A stretch of 64,000 nucleotides of DNA, from the NCBI RefSeq assembly GCF_001294535.1, contig NZ_LGIC01000037.1, positions 92,860 to 156,859 of the forward strand. Reading direction: 5' to 3'. This stretch comes from Cypionkella psychrotolerans (lineage in GTDB: Bacteria; Pseudomonadota; Alphaproteobacteria; Rhodobacterales; Rhodobacteraceae). The first letter of the stretch is position 1. Each line of letters begins with the position of its first letter. The position numbers and the translations under genes were made by a program. Below the pieces are notes generated by a model. The model worked only from the letters and a program-made list of their open reading frames with translations. It made no database searches and was not told the DNA's origin. Shown here piece by piece: positions 9,756 to 19,121 of the stretch.

Positions 9756-10220
9756 ATGACGGCGGAACTGCTGCGGCTGGCGCGCTATTGGGGCTATCGG
9801 GTGGCTGTCGCCGAAAGCTGCACCGGCGGCATGGTGGCGGCGGCTTTGACCGATGTGGCGGGATCGTCGGATATGTTTGATCGGGGCTTCGTGACCTATT
9901 CCAATCAGGCGAAGATCGACATGCTGGGGGTGGCTGAGGCGCTTTTGGCAGAGTTCGGCGCGGTGTCTGAAGCGGTGGCGGCGGCGATGGCCGAGGGGGC
10001 TTTGAGCCATTCGCAAGCCGATCTTGCCGTCTCGACCACCGGGATTGCCGGGCCGGGCGGGTCAGAGTTCAAGCCCGAAGGGAGGGTATGCTTTGGGCTG
10101 GCGGTGAAGGGTAGGACGGTTGCGGTGGAGACGGTGGAGTTTGGCGCCTTGGGGCGGGACCGGGTGCGGATCGCGGCGCGGGATCATGCGTTGGCGTTAT
10201 TGCTGCGGGCGATGGCTTAG
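9756..10220 (+). CDS. CinA-family nicotinamide-nucleotide amidase (PncC-like)
   Basis: 154 residues corresponding to the stand-alone C-terminal CinA domain: AESCTGGMVAAALTDVAGSS (nucleophile Ser region), RGFVTYSNQAK, and STTGIAGPGG. Members deamidate NMN to nicotinate mononucleotide (PncC). Overlapping or near-touching genes ispDF-pgpA-cinA form one transcription unit. It ends in a GC-rich intergenic repeat shared with the convergent gene. Confidence 0.93.
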   Translation: MTAELLRLARYWGYRVAVAESCTGGMVAAALTDVAGSSDMFDRGFVTYSNQAKIDMLGVAEALLAEFGAVSEAVAAAMAEGALSHSQADLAVSTTGIAGPGGSEFKPEGRVCFGLAVKGRTVAVETVEFGALGRDRVRIAARDHALALLLRAMA

Positions 10221-10231
10221 CCGCCATCGTC

Positions 10232-10284
10232 GGAGCGGGGGCTAGCCCCCACACCCCCAGGATATTTTAACCAAGATGAAACAA
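10232..10284. repeat. Intergenic repeat, copy 1
   Basis: GGGGGCTAGCCCCC palindrome followed by ACACCCCCAGGATATTTT and a short AAGATGA stretch, between convergent genes. Related copies lie near 19122, 21102, 36222 and 43997. The palindrome can form a strong hairpin, so a bidirectional terminator role is plausible here. Confidence 0.7.
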
Positions 10285-10298
10285 ATTTTAGATAAGTT

Positions 10299-10757
10299 TT
10301 AGGGGTTTGTCGGGGCGTAGAGTTTTGCCGCGCGGGCCTCGAAGGCGCGCACCACACGGGTCATCGCTTCGTTGAACACCAGACCTATCAGACCAGCGAG
10401 GATCGGATTGCGGAACTCAAAATCTACCTCGAACGAGATATCGCAGCCGTTTGGGGTTTGCTGGAACGTCCAGACCGATTTCAGATGCTTGAACGGGCCG
10501 TCGATATATTCGGTGAGGATCTTGTTTTCGCCGGGCAGCAAAGTGACGCGGCTGCCGAAACGCTCGCGGAAGACTTTGAAGCTGATCACCAGATCGGCCT
10601 CCATCACCTCGCCACCGCCTGCGATGGGCGAGCGCGAGCGGATGCGGGCGGCGGCGGTCCAAGGCAGAAATTCAGGGTAGCGTGCAACATCGGCGACAAG
10701 GCCGTACATTTGTACGGCTTGATACGGCAGGTGCTTGGTTTCAGAGTGATGCGGCAC
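10299..10757 (-). CDS. RatA/Coq10-type START-domain protein
   Basis: 152 residues from a GTG at 10755-10757 (V/M-PHHSETKHLPYQ). The polyketide cyclase/START-like fold family is recognisable from LPY(...)MYGLVADVARYPEFLPW, GPFKHLKS.W.F, and FEVDFEFRNP. Proteobacterial members are annotated as coenzyme Q-binding Coq10 homologues or as RatA ribosome-association toxins; the sequence does not decide between them. The frame stays open to a TTG at 10805, but the family's usual N terminus begins here. Divergent from hpt (68-bp gap). Confidence 0.9.
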   Translation of the reverse strand: MPHHSETKHLPYQAVQMYGLVADVARYPEFLPWTAAARIRSRSPIAGGGEVMEADLVISFKVFRERFGSRVTLLPGENKILTEYIDGPFKHLKSVWTFQQTPNGCDISFEVDFEFRNPILAGLIGLVFNEAMTRVVRAFEARAAKLYAPTNP

Positions 10758-10824
10758 AGGTAACCTATCGCGTGACTTGAGCGCAGGTATTGAGTAGAAA
10801 ACCAACGGAAATCAAGAGGCCCCC

Positions 10825-11364
10825 ATGCAGACGCGTCCTTATGTCATCGACCAAATGATCTCGGCCAAGGCGATCGCCGCGCGGGTGGAGGCTTTGGCGC
10901 GCGAGATCACCGAACACTACAAGGGGTGCGACAAGCTGATCGTGGTCGGGCTGCTGCGCGGGTCTTTCGTGTTCATCGCCGATTTGGTGCGCGAGATTGA
11001 TCTGCCGGTGCAAGTCGATTTTCTGGAAGCGAGCTCTTACGGCGATGCGATGCATTCCAGCCGCGAGGTGCGGATTTTGAAGGATCTGCGCGGCGAGATT
11101 GCAGGCCAAGATGTGCTGGTGGTCGAGGATATCGTCGATACCGGCTTCACCCTGCATCATGTGAAAAACCTGCTGATGTCGCGCCAGCCGCATCGCTTGG
11201 AGGTCTGCGCTTTGCTTGACAAACCGACCCGGCGCGAGGTGGATATCAAGGCGACTTGGACCGGGTTTGAGATCCCCGATGAGTTTGTTGTAGGCTATGG
11301 CATTGATTTTGCGCAGAGAAATCGAAATCTGCCCTATATCGGCAAAGTGCGGTTTACAGATTGA
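10825..11364 (+). CDS. hpt: Hypoxanthine phosphoribosyltransferase
   Basis: 179 residues with the purine PRTase fold. [12 protein letters not shown] is the pyrophosphate-binding loop, [15 protein letters not shown] the PRPP motif, and [21 protein letters not shown] the C-terminal hood. It salvages hypoxanthine/guanine to IMP/GMP. Preceded by AAGAGGC near the ATG. The stop overlaps the start of a small membrane protein gene (TGATG), so the two are probably co-translated. Confidence 0.95.
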   Translation: MQTRPYVIDQMISAKAIAARVEALAREITEHYKGCDKLIVVGLLRGSFVFIADLVREIDLPVQVDFLEASSYGDAMHSSREVRILKDLRGEIAGQDVLVVEDIVDTGFTLHHVKNLLMSRQPHRLEVCALLDKPTRREVDIKATWTGFEIPDEFVVGYGIDFAQRNRNLPYIGKVRFTD

Positions 11365-11537
11365 TGAATCCGATCTGGCTGATCCGTTTGGCACGTTGGG
11401 CGCGCCGTCCGCCGTCGATGGGACGGGTGAAGCTGGTGCTGGGCGTGGGGATTTTGTGCCTTATCCTGTTCGGAATTGAGCATGTCTGGGGCTGGCCCGA
11501 GTGGCTGACGGTGAACGGCAAGACAAAGCTGCGCTAG
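11364..11537 (+). CDS. Small single-pass membrane protein, function unknown
   Basis: 57 codons starting at the ATG that overlaps the hpt stop (TGATG). The product has a basic N terminus (RLARWARRPPSMGRVK), one hydrophobic segment (LVLGVGILCLILFGIEHVW, about residues 25-43) and a short polar tail ending KLR. The positive-inside pattern predicts an N-in topology. I do not recognise a function. The tight overlap with hpt and the clean membrane-protein pattern are the reasons to call it a real gene. Confidence 0.75.
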   Translation: MNPIWLIRLARWARRPPSMGRVKLVLGVGILCLILFGIEHVWGWPEWLTVNGKTKLR

Positions 11538-11650
11538 AACTGGCCTGCGACAATTATGTGCCGAAATCGTCCTTTCCAAACACATATTCTGGTGTAACGT
11601 GCGGCAGAATTGGCCAGACCAGATGGCTAAATCCTTCAAAGGTCAGTGCC

Positions 11651-12541
11651 ATGTCCCGTCTGCTCTCTGCCGTTTTAGCTGTTGTGCTGTTGGGATTTGG
11701 CGGTTTTCTGCTGGTCTCGGCACCGCAGTCCGTTGATGTCGGGCTCTACGACGGGCTGAAGGGCGATGCGGCCAAGGGCGAGTTGGTGTTCTGGGCGGCG
11801 GGTTGTGCCTCGTGCCATGCGACGGTGGATGCCAAGGGCGCGGAGGAGCTGGTGCTGGCGGGCGGGCAGGAATTCCCCTCGGCCTTCGGCACCTTTGTCG
11901 CCCCCAACATCTCACCCGACCCTGTGCAGGGCATTGGTGGCTGGACGCTGGTGGAATTTGCCAATGCTGTGACGCAAGGGGTGGGTAAGCAGGGCGAGCA
12001 TCTTTACCCTGCCCTGCCCTATAATGCCTATAACAAGATGGTGCCGCAGGATGTGGCGGATTTGAAAGCGTTTATGGATGGGCTGCCTGCTTCGGCTGAA
12101 CCCTCGAAACCGCATCAGATCGGCTTTCCCTTCAACATCCGCCGCAGTTTGGGGATATGGAAGCTGCTGTTTGAAAAGACCGATTGGATGATCGCGGGCG
12201 ATCTGACCCCCGAGCAAACCAGAGGCCGCTATATCGCTGAGGCTTTGGCGCATTGCGGCGAATGTCACACGCCGCGCAACGCTTTGGGCGGCTTGCAGCG
12301 CGCGGCTTGGCTGTCGGGGGCGCCGAACCCCAATGGCAAGGGCCGCATACCGAACATCACGCCGGGAAAGCTGACGTGGAGCGCGGCGGATGTGGTGGAA
12401 TATCTGACCTCGGGCTTCACACCTGAGTTTGACTCGGTCGGTGGCCATATGGCGCATGTGGTCGAGAATATGGCCAAGTTGCCCGAGTCGGATCGCCAAG
12501 CGGTGGCGGCTTATCTGCAACTTGTGCCTGCGGTGAAATGA
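11651..12541 (+). CDS. Membrane-anchored diheme cytochrome c
   Basis: 296 residues from the ATG at 11651. An N-terminal hydrophobic segment (residues 4-24) acts as export signal or anchor. There are two c-type heme motifs, CASCH (52-56) and CGECH (202-206), followed by candidate Met ligands. The layout resembles the cytochrome subunits that serve alcohol/aldehyde dehydrogenases, but no dehydrogenase is nearby. The open frame upstream of 11651 lacks a signal sequence and is not used. The next gene starts 1 bp after the stop. Confidence 0.9.
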   Translation: MSRLLSAVLAVVLLGFGGFLLVSAPQSVDVGLYDGLKGDAAKGELVFWAAGCASCHATVDAKGAEELVLAGGQEFPSAFGTFVAPNISPDPVQGIGGWTLVEFANAVTQGVGKQGEHLYPALPYNAYNKMVPQDVADLKAFMDGLPASAEPSKPHQIGFPFNIRRSLGIWKLLFEKTDWMIAGDLTPEQTRGRYIAEALAHCGECHTPRNALGGLQRAAWLSGAPNPNGKGRIPNITPGKLTWSAADVVEYLTSGFTPEFDSVGGHMAHVVENMAKLPESDRQAVAAYLQLVPAVK

Positions 12542-13177
12542 ATGATCCTGATCGGTCAATACGACAGCCCGTTTGTGCGCCGGGTTGGCGTGGCCCTAAC
12601 GCTCTATGGCATGGGGTTTGAGCATCGCCCATGGTCGTCGTTTGGCGATGCCGATCGTTTGCGTGCCTATAACCCGCTCACCCGCGTGCCGGTTTTGGTG
12701 CTGGAGGATGGCTTCATTTTGACCGACAGCCATATGATACTGGATTATCTCGATGGGCTGGTCGAGGAACCGCTGTTTCCGCGCACGGAGCCCGCGCGGC
12801 ATCGGGTGCTGAAGATCGCGGCTTTGGGCTGTGGGCTGGCGGATAAGGCGGTCATTCTGTTCTATGAACGGGCGATGCACACCACCATCTCGCCCAGCTT
12901 TGATGCCCGCTGCCGCAGCCAGATCGGCGCGGTGTTGGCAGCACTTGAGGCGGATCTGGCTGGGCGTGCTGTTTCGGGGCAAGATTCGGGCTCCTATTGG
13001 TTCGGGCCGCTCAGCCATGCCGATATCGCGGTGGGTTGTGCGTGGCGCTTTGTCACCGAGTCGCATCCGGGGTTGATCGACCCCGCAAGCCTGCCAAACC
13101 TGCGCCGATTGAGTGCGCGCCTTGAGGCGCTGCCCGCGTTTCAGGCGCACTATCAAGCTTTCCTGCCGCCGACCTGA
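12542..13177 (+). CDS. Glutathione S-transferase family protein
   Basis: 211 residues: thioredoxin-like N-terminal domain (MILIGQYDSPFVRRVGVAL, then NPLTRVPVLVLEDGFILTDSHMILDYLD with the cis-Pro and glutathione gamma-Glu contact) and an alpha-helical C-terminal domain with SHADIAVGCAWRF. Catalytic class and substrate cannot be assigned. Immediately downstream of the cytochrome c gene, probably cotranscribed. Confidence 0.92.
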   Translation: MILIGQYDSPFVRRVGVALTLYGMGFEHRPWSSFGDADRLRAYNPLTRVPVLVLEDGFILTDSHMILDYLDGLVEEPLFPRTEPARHRVLKIAALGCGLADKAVILFYERAMHTTISPSFDARCRSQIGAVLAALEADLAGRAVSGQDSGSYWFGPLSHADIAVGCAWRFVTESHPGLIDPASLPNLRRLSARLEALPAFQAHYQAFLPPT

Positions 13178-13383
13178 AGCCAAACCCCCAAGCCTGATCC
13201 ATAAGCTGTCGGCATAAGCGCGGATCTGCTGTAAACTCTTTGTGTATTTCAAGCCTTTAGCATGGGTGCTGCATCCGCCGCCCCTTGTGCAAGTGCAGCA
13301 ACTGCGCAAGCTTGCCCGCATCCGGTAGCGTCACGCTCCGGCCAGCCCGCGCCCCCATCGGCGCTTTGCAAGCGGAGTGATCC

Positions 13384-13854
13384 ATGAAGAAACGTCTTAT
13401 TGCCTTTACCACCATGGCGGCGCTGACGGCGTTTGGCGTCTATGCGCAGGACGCTGAAGACCCGTTCAAAGATGCGGTCGAAACCCGGCATGGCTTGATG
13501 CTGCAAATGGCCTCTGATCTGGGCACTTTGGGCGGCATGGCCAAGGGTGAGGTCGCCTATGACAAAGCTGCTGCAACCAAAGCGGCGGCGAATGTCGCGG
13601 CGGTGGCTTCGGTGATTTCAACGACGCAATTCCCGGCCGGCTCGGAAAATGGCAAATCCGCCGACAGCTTTGCTTTGGCGGATATCTGGGCCAAGCAGGA
13701 TGATTTTCTGGCCAAGATCACCGATCTGAACAATGCCGCCGCGATGATGCAGACAGCCGCGGCGACGGGTGGCGATGCGATCAAAGCCAGCATGGCGCAG
13801 CTGGGCGGTGCGTGCTCGGCCTGCCATAAGGCCTATCGTCAGCCGGAAAGCTGA
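13384..13854 (+). CDS. Cytochrome c' (class II cytochrome c)
   Basis: 156 residues with an N-terminal signal peptide (about 1-21, cleavage after VYA), a four-helix-bundle body and a single C-terminal heme site CSACH (144-148) in the class II arrangement, followed by KAYR. Such periplasmic proteins bind NO or CO and protect against nitrosative stress. A GGAGTGATCC sequence lies ahead of the ATG. The gene stands alone, with a 206-bp leader. Confidence 0.93.
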   Translation: MKKRLIAFTTMAALTAFGVYAQDAEDPFKDAVETRHGLMLQMASDLGTLGGMAKGEVAYDKAAATKAAANVAAVASVISTTQFPAGSENGKSADSFALADIWAKQDDFLAKITDLNNAAAMMQTAAATGGDAIKASMAQLGGACSACHKAYRQPES

Positions 13855-13860
13855 TCTTTC

Positions 13861-13885
13861 GGGGGGCTGCTGAGGCCCCCCCCTT
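13861..13885. terminator. Hairpin between convergent genes
   Basis: GGGGGGC-TGCTGA-GGCCCCCC stem, then CCTTAA, between the ends of the cytochrome c' gene and lipA. Likely a bidirectional terminator, although the T tract is weak. Confidence 0.55.
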
Positions 13886-13890
13886 AAGCC

Positions 13891-14841
13891 TTACGCGCGC
13901 CCCAATTTCTGCAGCCTTGCTTCCCGCAGCCGGGCGAAATCGTCGCCGGCGTGGTAGCTGGAGCGGGTCAAGGGCGTGGCCGACACCATCAGGAAGCCTT
14001 TGCCAAACGCGGTTTGCTCATAGCTTTTGAACTCGTCCGGCGTCACAAACCGATCTACCCGGTGGTGTTTCGGAGTCGGTTGCAGGTATTGCCCGATGGT
14101 CAGGAAATCGACATCGGCCGCGCGCATGTCGTCCATCACCTGATGCACGCCTTGGCGGTCTTCGCCGAGGCCCACCATGATGCCGGATTTGGTGAACAGC
14201 GTCGGGTCGAGTTCTTTGACCTTCTGCAACAGCCGCAACGAATGGAAATAGCGCGCGCCGGGGCGGACGGTGGGATAGAGGCCGGGGACGGTTTCAAGGT
14301 TGTGATTGAACACATCCGGGCGGGCCTCGACGACCTTTTCCAGCGCCGACGGCGGGCATTTTAGGAAATCTGGCGTCAGAATTTCGATCGTGGTGCCGGG
14401 GGCGCGGTGGCGGATGGCGCGGATGGTCTGCGCGAAATGCTCGGCGCCGCCATCGTCCAGATCGTCGCGGTCCACGGAGGTGATCACCACATGGTTCAGG
14501 CCCAGTTCAGCCACGGCATGGGCGACGCGGCCCGGCTCGAACGCATCAAGGTTGTTGGGCTTGCCGGTGGCGATGTTGCAGAACGAACAGCCGCGGGTGC
14601 AAATCTCGCCCATGATCATCATGGTGGCGTGGCCTTGGGACCAGCACTCCCCCACATTCGGGCAGCCGGCTTCTTCGCAAACCGTCACCAGCTTTTTCTC
14701 GCGCAGTATGTCGCGGGTTTTCTTGTAGCCTTCCGAGGTTGGCGCGCGGACGCGAATCCAATCGGGCTTTTTCGGCTGCGCATTGTCGGGCTTATGCGCC
14801 TTTTCGGGGTGACGTTGATCCGGCAGCTTGAGGTCGCGCAA
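13891..14841 (-). CDS. lipA: Lipoyl synthase
   Basis: 316 residues. Auxiliary cluster cysteines sit in [13 protein letters not shown], the radical SAM motif is CTRGCSFCN, and the C-terminal SSYHA serine is present (SSYHAGD). The enzyme inserts two sulfurs into octanoyl groups on lipoate-dependent complexes. It is monocistronic here, with its own upstream gap of ~190 bp. All eight expected cluster ligands are visible, so it should be active. Confidence 0.98.
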   Translation of the reverse strand: MRDLKLPDQRHPEKAHKPDNAQPKKPDWIRVRAPTSEGYKKTRDILREKKLVTVCEEAGCPNVGECWSQGHATMMIMGEICTRGCSFCNIATGKPNNLDAFEPGRVAHAVAELGLNHVVITSVDRDDLDDGGAEHFAQTIRAIRHRAPGTTIEILTPDFLKCPPSALEKVVEARPDVFNHNLETVPGLYPTVRPGARYFHSLRLLQKVKELDPTLFTKSGIMVGLGEDRQGVHQVMDDMRAADVDFLTIGQYLQPTPKHHRVDRFVTPDEFKSYEQTAFGKGFLMVSATPLTRSSYHAGDDFARLREARLQKLGRA

Positions 14842-15033
14842 CGGTTTTTCCCCCTGAAACGGTGATCCACTCTAAATAGTCTGCCTGACAGGGCTTGGCA
14901 ACGGCGTTCCGGCCGCAGGTCTATGCAGGTGTAACAAGGGTCAGGGCTGAGGGGGGTCTGAAGCTGCCGCTCGGTTTCATTTGCGGTTGATCTGGGTCAT
15001 GGGCGCGTTACCTTCACCGCGCTAAGGAAACCC

Positions 15034-15606
15034 ATGACCATGATAGACCTCACCCTCGCCATCCTCGTGCTGCTGATCACGCCGGGCCCGACCAACACCT
15101 TGCTGTTTCTGGCCGGAGCCGAGCGCGGCTGGCGGTCTGCTTTGCGGCTGATTCCGGCAGAGCTGGCAGGCTATCTGGTCATGGTGGTGCCGTTGGCGTT
15201 GGTCGGCGTTGCGGTTTTGCACGATGCACCGCGCGCGCGGGCCTTGGTGGCGATTGCGGCTGGGCTGTGGGTGGCGTGGCTGGCGATCAAGCTGTGGTTG
15301 CCGCAGACCGTGCAGAGGGGCACGCAGCGGGTCAGTGCGGCTTTGGTGTTCACCACCACCATGCTTAATCCCAAGGCCTTGATTTTCGGGCTGGTTTTGC
15401 TGCCCTCGCCGGATGCACTTGGCAGCCATCTGGCGCTGTTTTCGGTTTTGGTGGTGGGTGTGGCGGCTGCTTGGGCGGGGTTTGGCGCGTGGATGGGCGG
15501 CGTGTCGGGTAGCGACGGCGGTGCGATGCTGTGGATTCGGCGTGGGGCTTCGGTGTGGTTGAGCGTGGTGTCGCTGACGCTGCTGGCAAAGGGGTTGGGA
15601 GCTTAA
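15034..15606 (+). CDS. LysE/RhtB-family exporter
   Basis: 190 residues, about six hydrophobic segments, with the family N terminus (ILVLLITPGPTNTLLFLAGAERGWRSA). The TPGP(T/N) motif and MLNPKALIFG are characteristic of amino-acid exporters of the LysE superfamily. Substrate unknown. Starts at the ATG at 15034 (MTMID). Confidence 0.9.
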   Translation: MTMIDLTLAILVLLITPGPTNTLLFLAGAERGWRSALRLIPAELAGYLVMVVPLALVGVAVLHDAPRARALVAIAAGLWVAWLAIKLWLPQTVQRGTQRVSAALVFTTTMLNPKALIFGLVLLPSPDALGSHLALFSVLVVGVAAAWAGFGAWMGGVSGSDGGAMLWIRRGASVWLSVVSLTLLAKGLGA

Positions 15607-15676
15607 GGCGACGTCGCGCGGGGTGAGGCGTTCGGCCGCCGGGGCGCGCAGTCTTGCGCGCCCGTTCGCGACTAAG

Positions 15677-15698
15677 AACCCTCCACCGGAGGGTTTTT
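15677..15698 (+). terminator. Rho-independent terminator after the LysE-type gene
   Basis: AACCCTCC-ACC-GGAGGGTTTTT: 8-bp stem, short loop and T run, 70 bp downstream of the exporter gene. Read on the other strand it could also end the opposing DUF6456 gene. Confidence 0.75.
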
Positions 15699-15723
15699 CC
15701 CCCGGCAAAGCCGGGGTCGCCGC

Positions 15724-16905
15724 TCACCCAATCAGCGGCCCTGAGCGCCCGTAGGTTTCCTGAAAATGTTTGCCCAGCCGCTGCAAGGCAATGCGCAGCA
15801 CCACCTTGCCGGAGCGCGCCGACCAACCCAGGCGCTGCTCGGCCGTTTCGATGCCTTCAAGAAAACAGCAGACCCGCAACGCCACATCGCCCAAACCCGG
15901 CCCCAGATCACGCAACGCCGCTGCCACCCGGTCGCGTGCGGCGCGCGGCCCCTCGGCGATGCCAGCCTCGGCGCGGAAACTGCCCCGGTCGGCTCCGGTC
16001 AAAAACCGCTCCCAGTTCTGCGCCACCCGCGGCCCCATCTGGGCAAGCTCAAAATCCTCGCGCAGCCGTTCGGCGGCCACCACTAGTTCAGGTTCAAGAT
16101 ACAGCTTGCCGTCCTTGTCGCGCCTGCGCCCCAGCACCGCCACCGGACTTTCGGCGAGATTATAGCGGATGCGGCGCGGGCCAGCGTCCTCACTGACGAC
16201 ACGCGAGTTCCACTCCCGGTGTTGACCGCCAAACGCCGTCTGCGCCTCGGCGAAGCCGCCCGCGCGCGCATCATCATCCACCATCCGCTTCAGCGCCGCC
16301 CGCCCGACCGAGCTGATCTCATAAGTCGCCACCCGTCCCGGCTTGCGGCAGGAAATCCAATCCTTCAGCGCGAAAGCCTGCGCGATCACCCGCTCCACCA
16401 CCGCCGTCCGCGCGGTGTGGCCATCGGGAAACTCGCGCATCACCACGGCTTTTTCCATATCCGGCGCGAAGGCCAGCACCGCCCCCGGTTCAACCAGACG
16501 GCGTAAAATACGTTTGCCCTCTGACGTGATTGTCGCTTCATCGGCAACAATGTTCTGCGGGCGCAAAGGGGCGGTCATGATGTCGTCATCCTTATTGATC
16601 GGGGGCAAGCGTGGCGCGGGGGCACTGGTCAGGGCGGCCAACGCCTCATCCAGCAAAGGGTCATCGCGCCGGGTCTCATAGCGGCGCACCGCGCGCATCA
16701 CGGTCGAGGCATGTCGACCCTCACGTCGCGCAAGGGCGCGATAAGATTGACCATCTTCGGTATGATCCAGGTATAGCCGCACGGCGTCTGGCAGCCATCC
16801 GGGCAAGCACTGCAGGGGGGAGAGATTGCTTTGCATCTTGTTTTGCCGCGCCGCAGCGCCTTCCTGATCAAACCTTGCCGAAACGTTAACAAGCGTGGAA
16901 GGCAT
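15724..16905 (-). CDS. DUF6456 helix-turn-helix protein
   Basis: 393 residues from the first ATG (16903-16905); an alternative start is MQSNLS at 16836. The N-terminal third contains a resolvase-like helix-turn-helix (SYRALARREGRHASTVMRAVRRYETRRDDPLLDEAL). The C-terminal part matches the DUF6456 domain of Rhodobacterales proteins (RDRVAAALRDLGPGLGDVALRVCCFLEGIETAEQRLGWSARSGKVVLRIALQRL). It is probably a DNA-binding regulator; the target is unknown. Divergent from the DUF6477 gene, an arrangement I have seen repeatedly in this family. Confidence 0.85.
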   Translation of the reverse strand: MPSTLVNVSARFDQEGAAARQNKMQSNLSPLQCLPGWLPDAVRLYLDHTEDGQSYRALARREGRHASTVMRAVRRYETRRDDPLLDEALAALTSAPAPRLPPINKDDDIMTAPLRPQNIVADEATITSEGKRILRRLVEPGAVLAFAPDMEKAVVMREFPDGHTARTAVVERVIAQAFALKDWISCRKPGRVATYEISSVGRAALKRMVDDDARAGGFAEAQTAFGGQHREWNSRVVSEDAGPRRIRYNLAESPVAVLGRRRDKDGKLYLEPELVVAAERLREDFELAQMGPRVAQNWERFLTGADRGSFRAEAGIAEGPRAARDRVAAALRDLGPGLGDVALRVCCFLEGIETAEQRLGWSARSGKVVLRIALQRLGKHFQETYGRSGPLIG

Positions 16906-17058
16906 TGATTACCCAATCGTTAATTTCTGAGCTGTTGCCGATAATTGTTTATAAATCTTAAACAATCTCGGAAGCTCCCGTGCGCTGCAACTCGGCTTTG
17001 CGCAACGCCCAGTTGTGCCGTGCTATGCAGGCTCCACCACTCATGGAGGCTTCCTAGA

Positions 17059-17346
17059 ATGACCGATTTCCGCGCCCTGCTTGAAACCCTGAAGCGCCCA
17101 CGCATGTTGATCCGTGCTGCCCGCTGTGGCGTGCTGGATTATCGCCGCGACCGTGATCTGAAGCGCTTGGTCGACAGCACCCCCTCGCCCGAACGCGCGG
17201 TGACGCGGTTGTTGGCCGAGGAGGAACGGCTGGAGGACATTCGGGTCAGCGGTGAGGCGAGCTATTCGGTCGCGCGTCACATTGAGGTGCTGATTGCGCT
17301 GATCGCCGAAGTGCGGCTGCTGCCGCGCGCGCCGAAAGCCATTTAG
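17059..17346 (+). CDS. DUF6477 family protein
   Basis: 95 residues from the ATG at 17059 (MTDFRALLETLKRPRMLIRAARCGVLDYRRDRDL). The rest is a short helical protein with a conserved end SYSVARHIEVLIALIAEVRLL. Function unknown; conserved next to DUF6456 in Rhodobacteraceae. The longer open frame upstream is not preferred because its extension is compositionally unlike the gene. Preceded by GGAGGC about 12 bp upstream of the start. Confidence 0.85.
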   Translation: MTDFRALLETLKRPRMLIRAARCGVLDYRRDRDLKRLVDSTPSPERAVTRLLAEEERLEDIRVSGEASYSVARHIEVLIALIAEVRLLPRAPKAI

Positions 17347-17366
17347 GCCGCCTACCAAACAGCAAA

Positions 17367-17391
17367 AGGCCCGCATCGCTGCGGGCCTGTC
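17367..17391. terminator. Bidirectional terminator
   Basis: AGGCCCGC-ATCGCT-GCGGGCCT, preceded by AAAA and followed by GT, between convergent DUF6477 and the MttB-family gene. The A tract on the plus strand makes it a good terminator for the minus-strand gene. Confidence 0.7.
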
Positions 17392-17436
17392 ACCACTCAT
17401 ACCAGAGCACTCGTTAAACTGATGTCTTCGGCCAGA

Positions 17437-18987
17437 TTACATGAACGCATCCGGCATCGAGGCTTTCTTCTTGGCCACATATTCGTCGATGCTCTCGCGC
17501 ACGCCCTCGTCAATCGCAGGCGCTACATAATCGCCGAGCATCTTCTTCACTCGCTCCGCCGCCAAGGTCTGCGTGTCGCGCGCACCTTCTTCGGCCCAAG
17601 TCTCAAACGGCTTGTAATCCAGCAGATCCGAACGCCAGAACGCGGTTTTGAAGTTGGCTTGGGTATGTTCGCAGCCCAAATAATGCCCCCCCGGCCCCAC
17701 TTCGCGGATCGCGTCCATCGCCTGCCCGTTGGTGTCCATCATCACGCCCTGCGCCAGATGGTGCAAAGTGCCCAACTGATCGGCGTCCATCACGAATTTC
17801 TCGTAAGAGCTGACCAGACCGCCCTCCAGCCAACCGCAAGCGTGCAGCATGAAGTTCACCCCCGCCAGCAGCGCCATGTTCAGGCTGTTTGCGGTCTCAT
17901 AAGCCGCCTGCGCATCCGGTAGTTTTGAGCCACAGAACGAACCACCCGAGCGATACGGCAGGTTCAAACGACGTACCAGTTGCCCGACACCATAGGTGAT
18001 GTGGGCGGCTTCCGGGGTGCCAAAGGTCGGAGCCCCCGAGTTCATATCAATTGAGGTCACAAACGCCCCCGCGATCACCGGCGAACCGGGCCGCACCAAC
18101 TGGGAATACGACACCCCGGCCAAAATCTCCGCCAACACCTGCGTCAGCGTCCCCGCCACCGTCACCGGAGCCATAGCCCCACCAACAATAAACGGCGAGA
18201 CGATCGAGGCTTGGTTGTTCTTGGCGTAAACCTCCAAAGCCCCCATCATGATGCCGTCAAAGGTCATCGGGCTGTTGATGTTGATCAACGAGGTCATCAC
18301 CGTGTTCTGATCGACAAAATCCGCGCCGAACAGCAGCTTAGACATTTCAACCGAATCCGCAGCCCGCGAAGGTTCCGTCACCGAGCCCATATAAGGCTTG
18401 TCCGACAACACCATATGCGCACGCAACATGTCCAAGTGGCGCTTGTTCACCGGCACATCGGTCGGCTCACAAACCGTGCCGCCTGAGTGGTGCAGCCATT
18501 TCGACATATAGCCCAGCTTCACGAATTTCTCAAAATCCGCGATGGTGGCATAGCGCCGCCCGCCTTCGATATCGCGCACGAAGGGCGGGCCATAGACCGG
18601 GGCCAGCACCAGATTGCGGCCACCGACTTCGACATTGCGCTCGGGGTTACGGGCGTATTGGGTGAAGGTTTTCGGGGCGGTGGAGCACAGCTTGCGCGCC
18701 AACCCGCGCGGAATATGCACCCGCTCGCCGCGCACATCCGCGCCCGCTTCGCGCCAACGCACCAGTGCCGCTTCGTTTTCGACAAAGTTAACGCCGATCT
18801 CTTCCAACACGGTTTCCGCGTTGTATTCGATGATCTGCAGCGCCTCCTCGTTCAGAATCTCAAAGTTCGGGATGTTGCGCTGGATGAATTTCGCAGTCTC
18901 GAACGAGACTGCCGTGCGCTCGGCCCGACGTGTCGCCCCGCCACCGCCCCGCACCCGCCGACCACCAGCTTCTGCCACATCGCTCAT
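17437..18987 (-). CDS. MttB-family (trimethylamine methyltransferase-like) protein
   Basis: 516 residues from the ATG at 18985-18987 (MSDVAEAGGRR). It belongs to the large MttB superfamily (COG5598), TIM-barrel corrinoid-linked methyltransferases. Segments such as GVNFVENEAALVRWREAGADV, FTQYARNPERNVEVGG and the G-rich FVTSIDMNSGAPTFGTPE are typical. There is no in-frame TAG, so it is a non-pyrrolysine member; such members act on quaternary amines such as glycine betaine. No corrinoid protein or reactivase is adjacent. The 50-residue upstream extension looks like read-through of the leader. Confidence 0.9.
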   Translation of the reverse strand: MSDVAEAGGRRVRGGGGATRRAERTAVSFETAKFIQRNIPNFEILNEEALQIIEYNAETVLEEIGVNFVENEAALVRWREAGADVRGERVHIPRGLARKLCSTAPKTFTQYARNPERNVEVGGRNLVLAPVYGPPFVRDIEGGRRYATIADFEKFVKLGYMSKWLHHSGGTVCEPTDVPVNKRHLDMLRAHMVLSDKPYMGSVTEPSRAADSVEMSKLLFGADFVDQNTVMTSLININSPMTFDGIMMGALEVYAKNNQASIVSPFIVGGAMAPVTVAGTLTQVLAEILAGVSYSQLVRPGSPVIAGAFVTSIDMNSGAPTFGTPEAAHITYGVGQLVRRLNLPYRSGGSFCGSKLPDAQAAYETANSLNMALLAGVNFMLHACGWLEGGLVSSYEKFVMDADQLGTLHHLAQGVMMDTNGQAMDAIREVGPGGHYLGCEHTQANFKTAFWRSDLLDYKPFETWAEEGARDTQTLAAERVKKMLGDYVAPAIDEGVRESIDEYVAKKKASMPDAFM

Positions 18988-19121
18988 CGCAATCTCCATC
19001 CCCAGCCGCCCGCGCGGCATTGTTTTGGCTCTTATGCCGTGAACGCGCCAGCCCCCGCCCATCGAATACGCCGCATAAGCGACGAAACCGACATGTTGCC
19101 ACTCTGGAAACGACTTAAGCC

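Noticed and set aside
9045..10016. 323-codon minus-strand frame opposite ispDF/pgpA/cinA
   Set aside because: Composition (Arg/His/Pro-rich) and complete overlap with three solid genes show that it is an antisense shadow.
16909..16923. TTACCCAATCGTTAA between DUF6456 and DUF6477 as a CtrA site
   Set aside because: Only approximates TTAA-N7-TTAA (one half-site imperfect); worth noting but not enough for a feature.
17437..18987. Pyrrolysine-containing MttB
   Set aside because: The reading frame is continuous without an internal TAG, so it is a non-pyrrolysine homologue.
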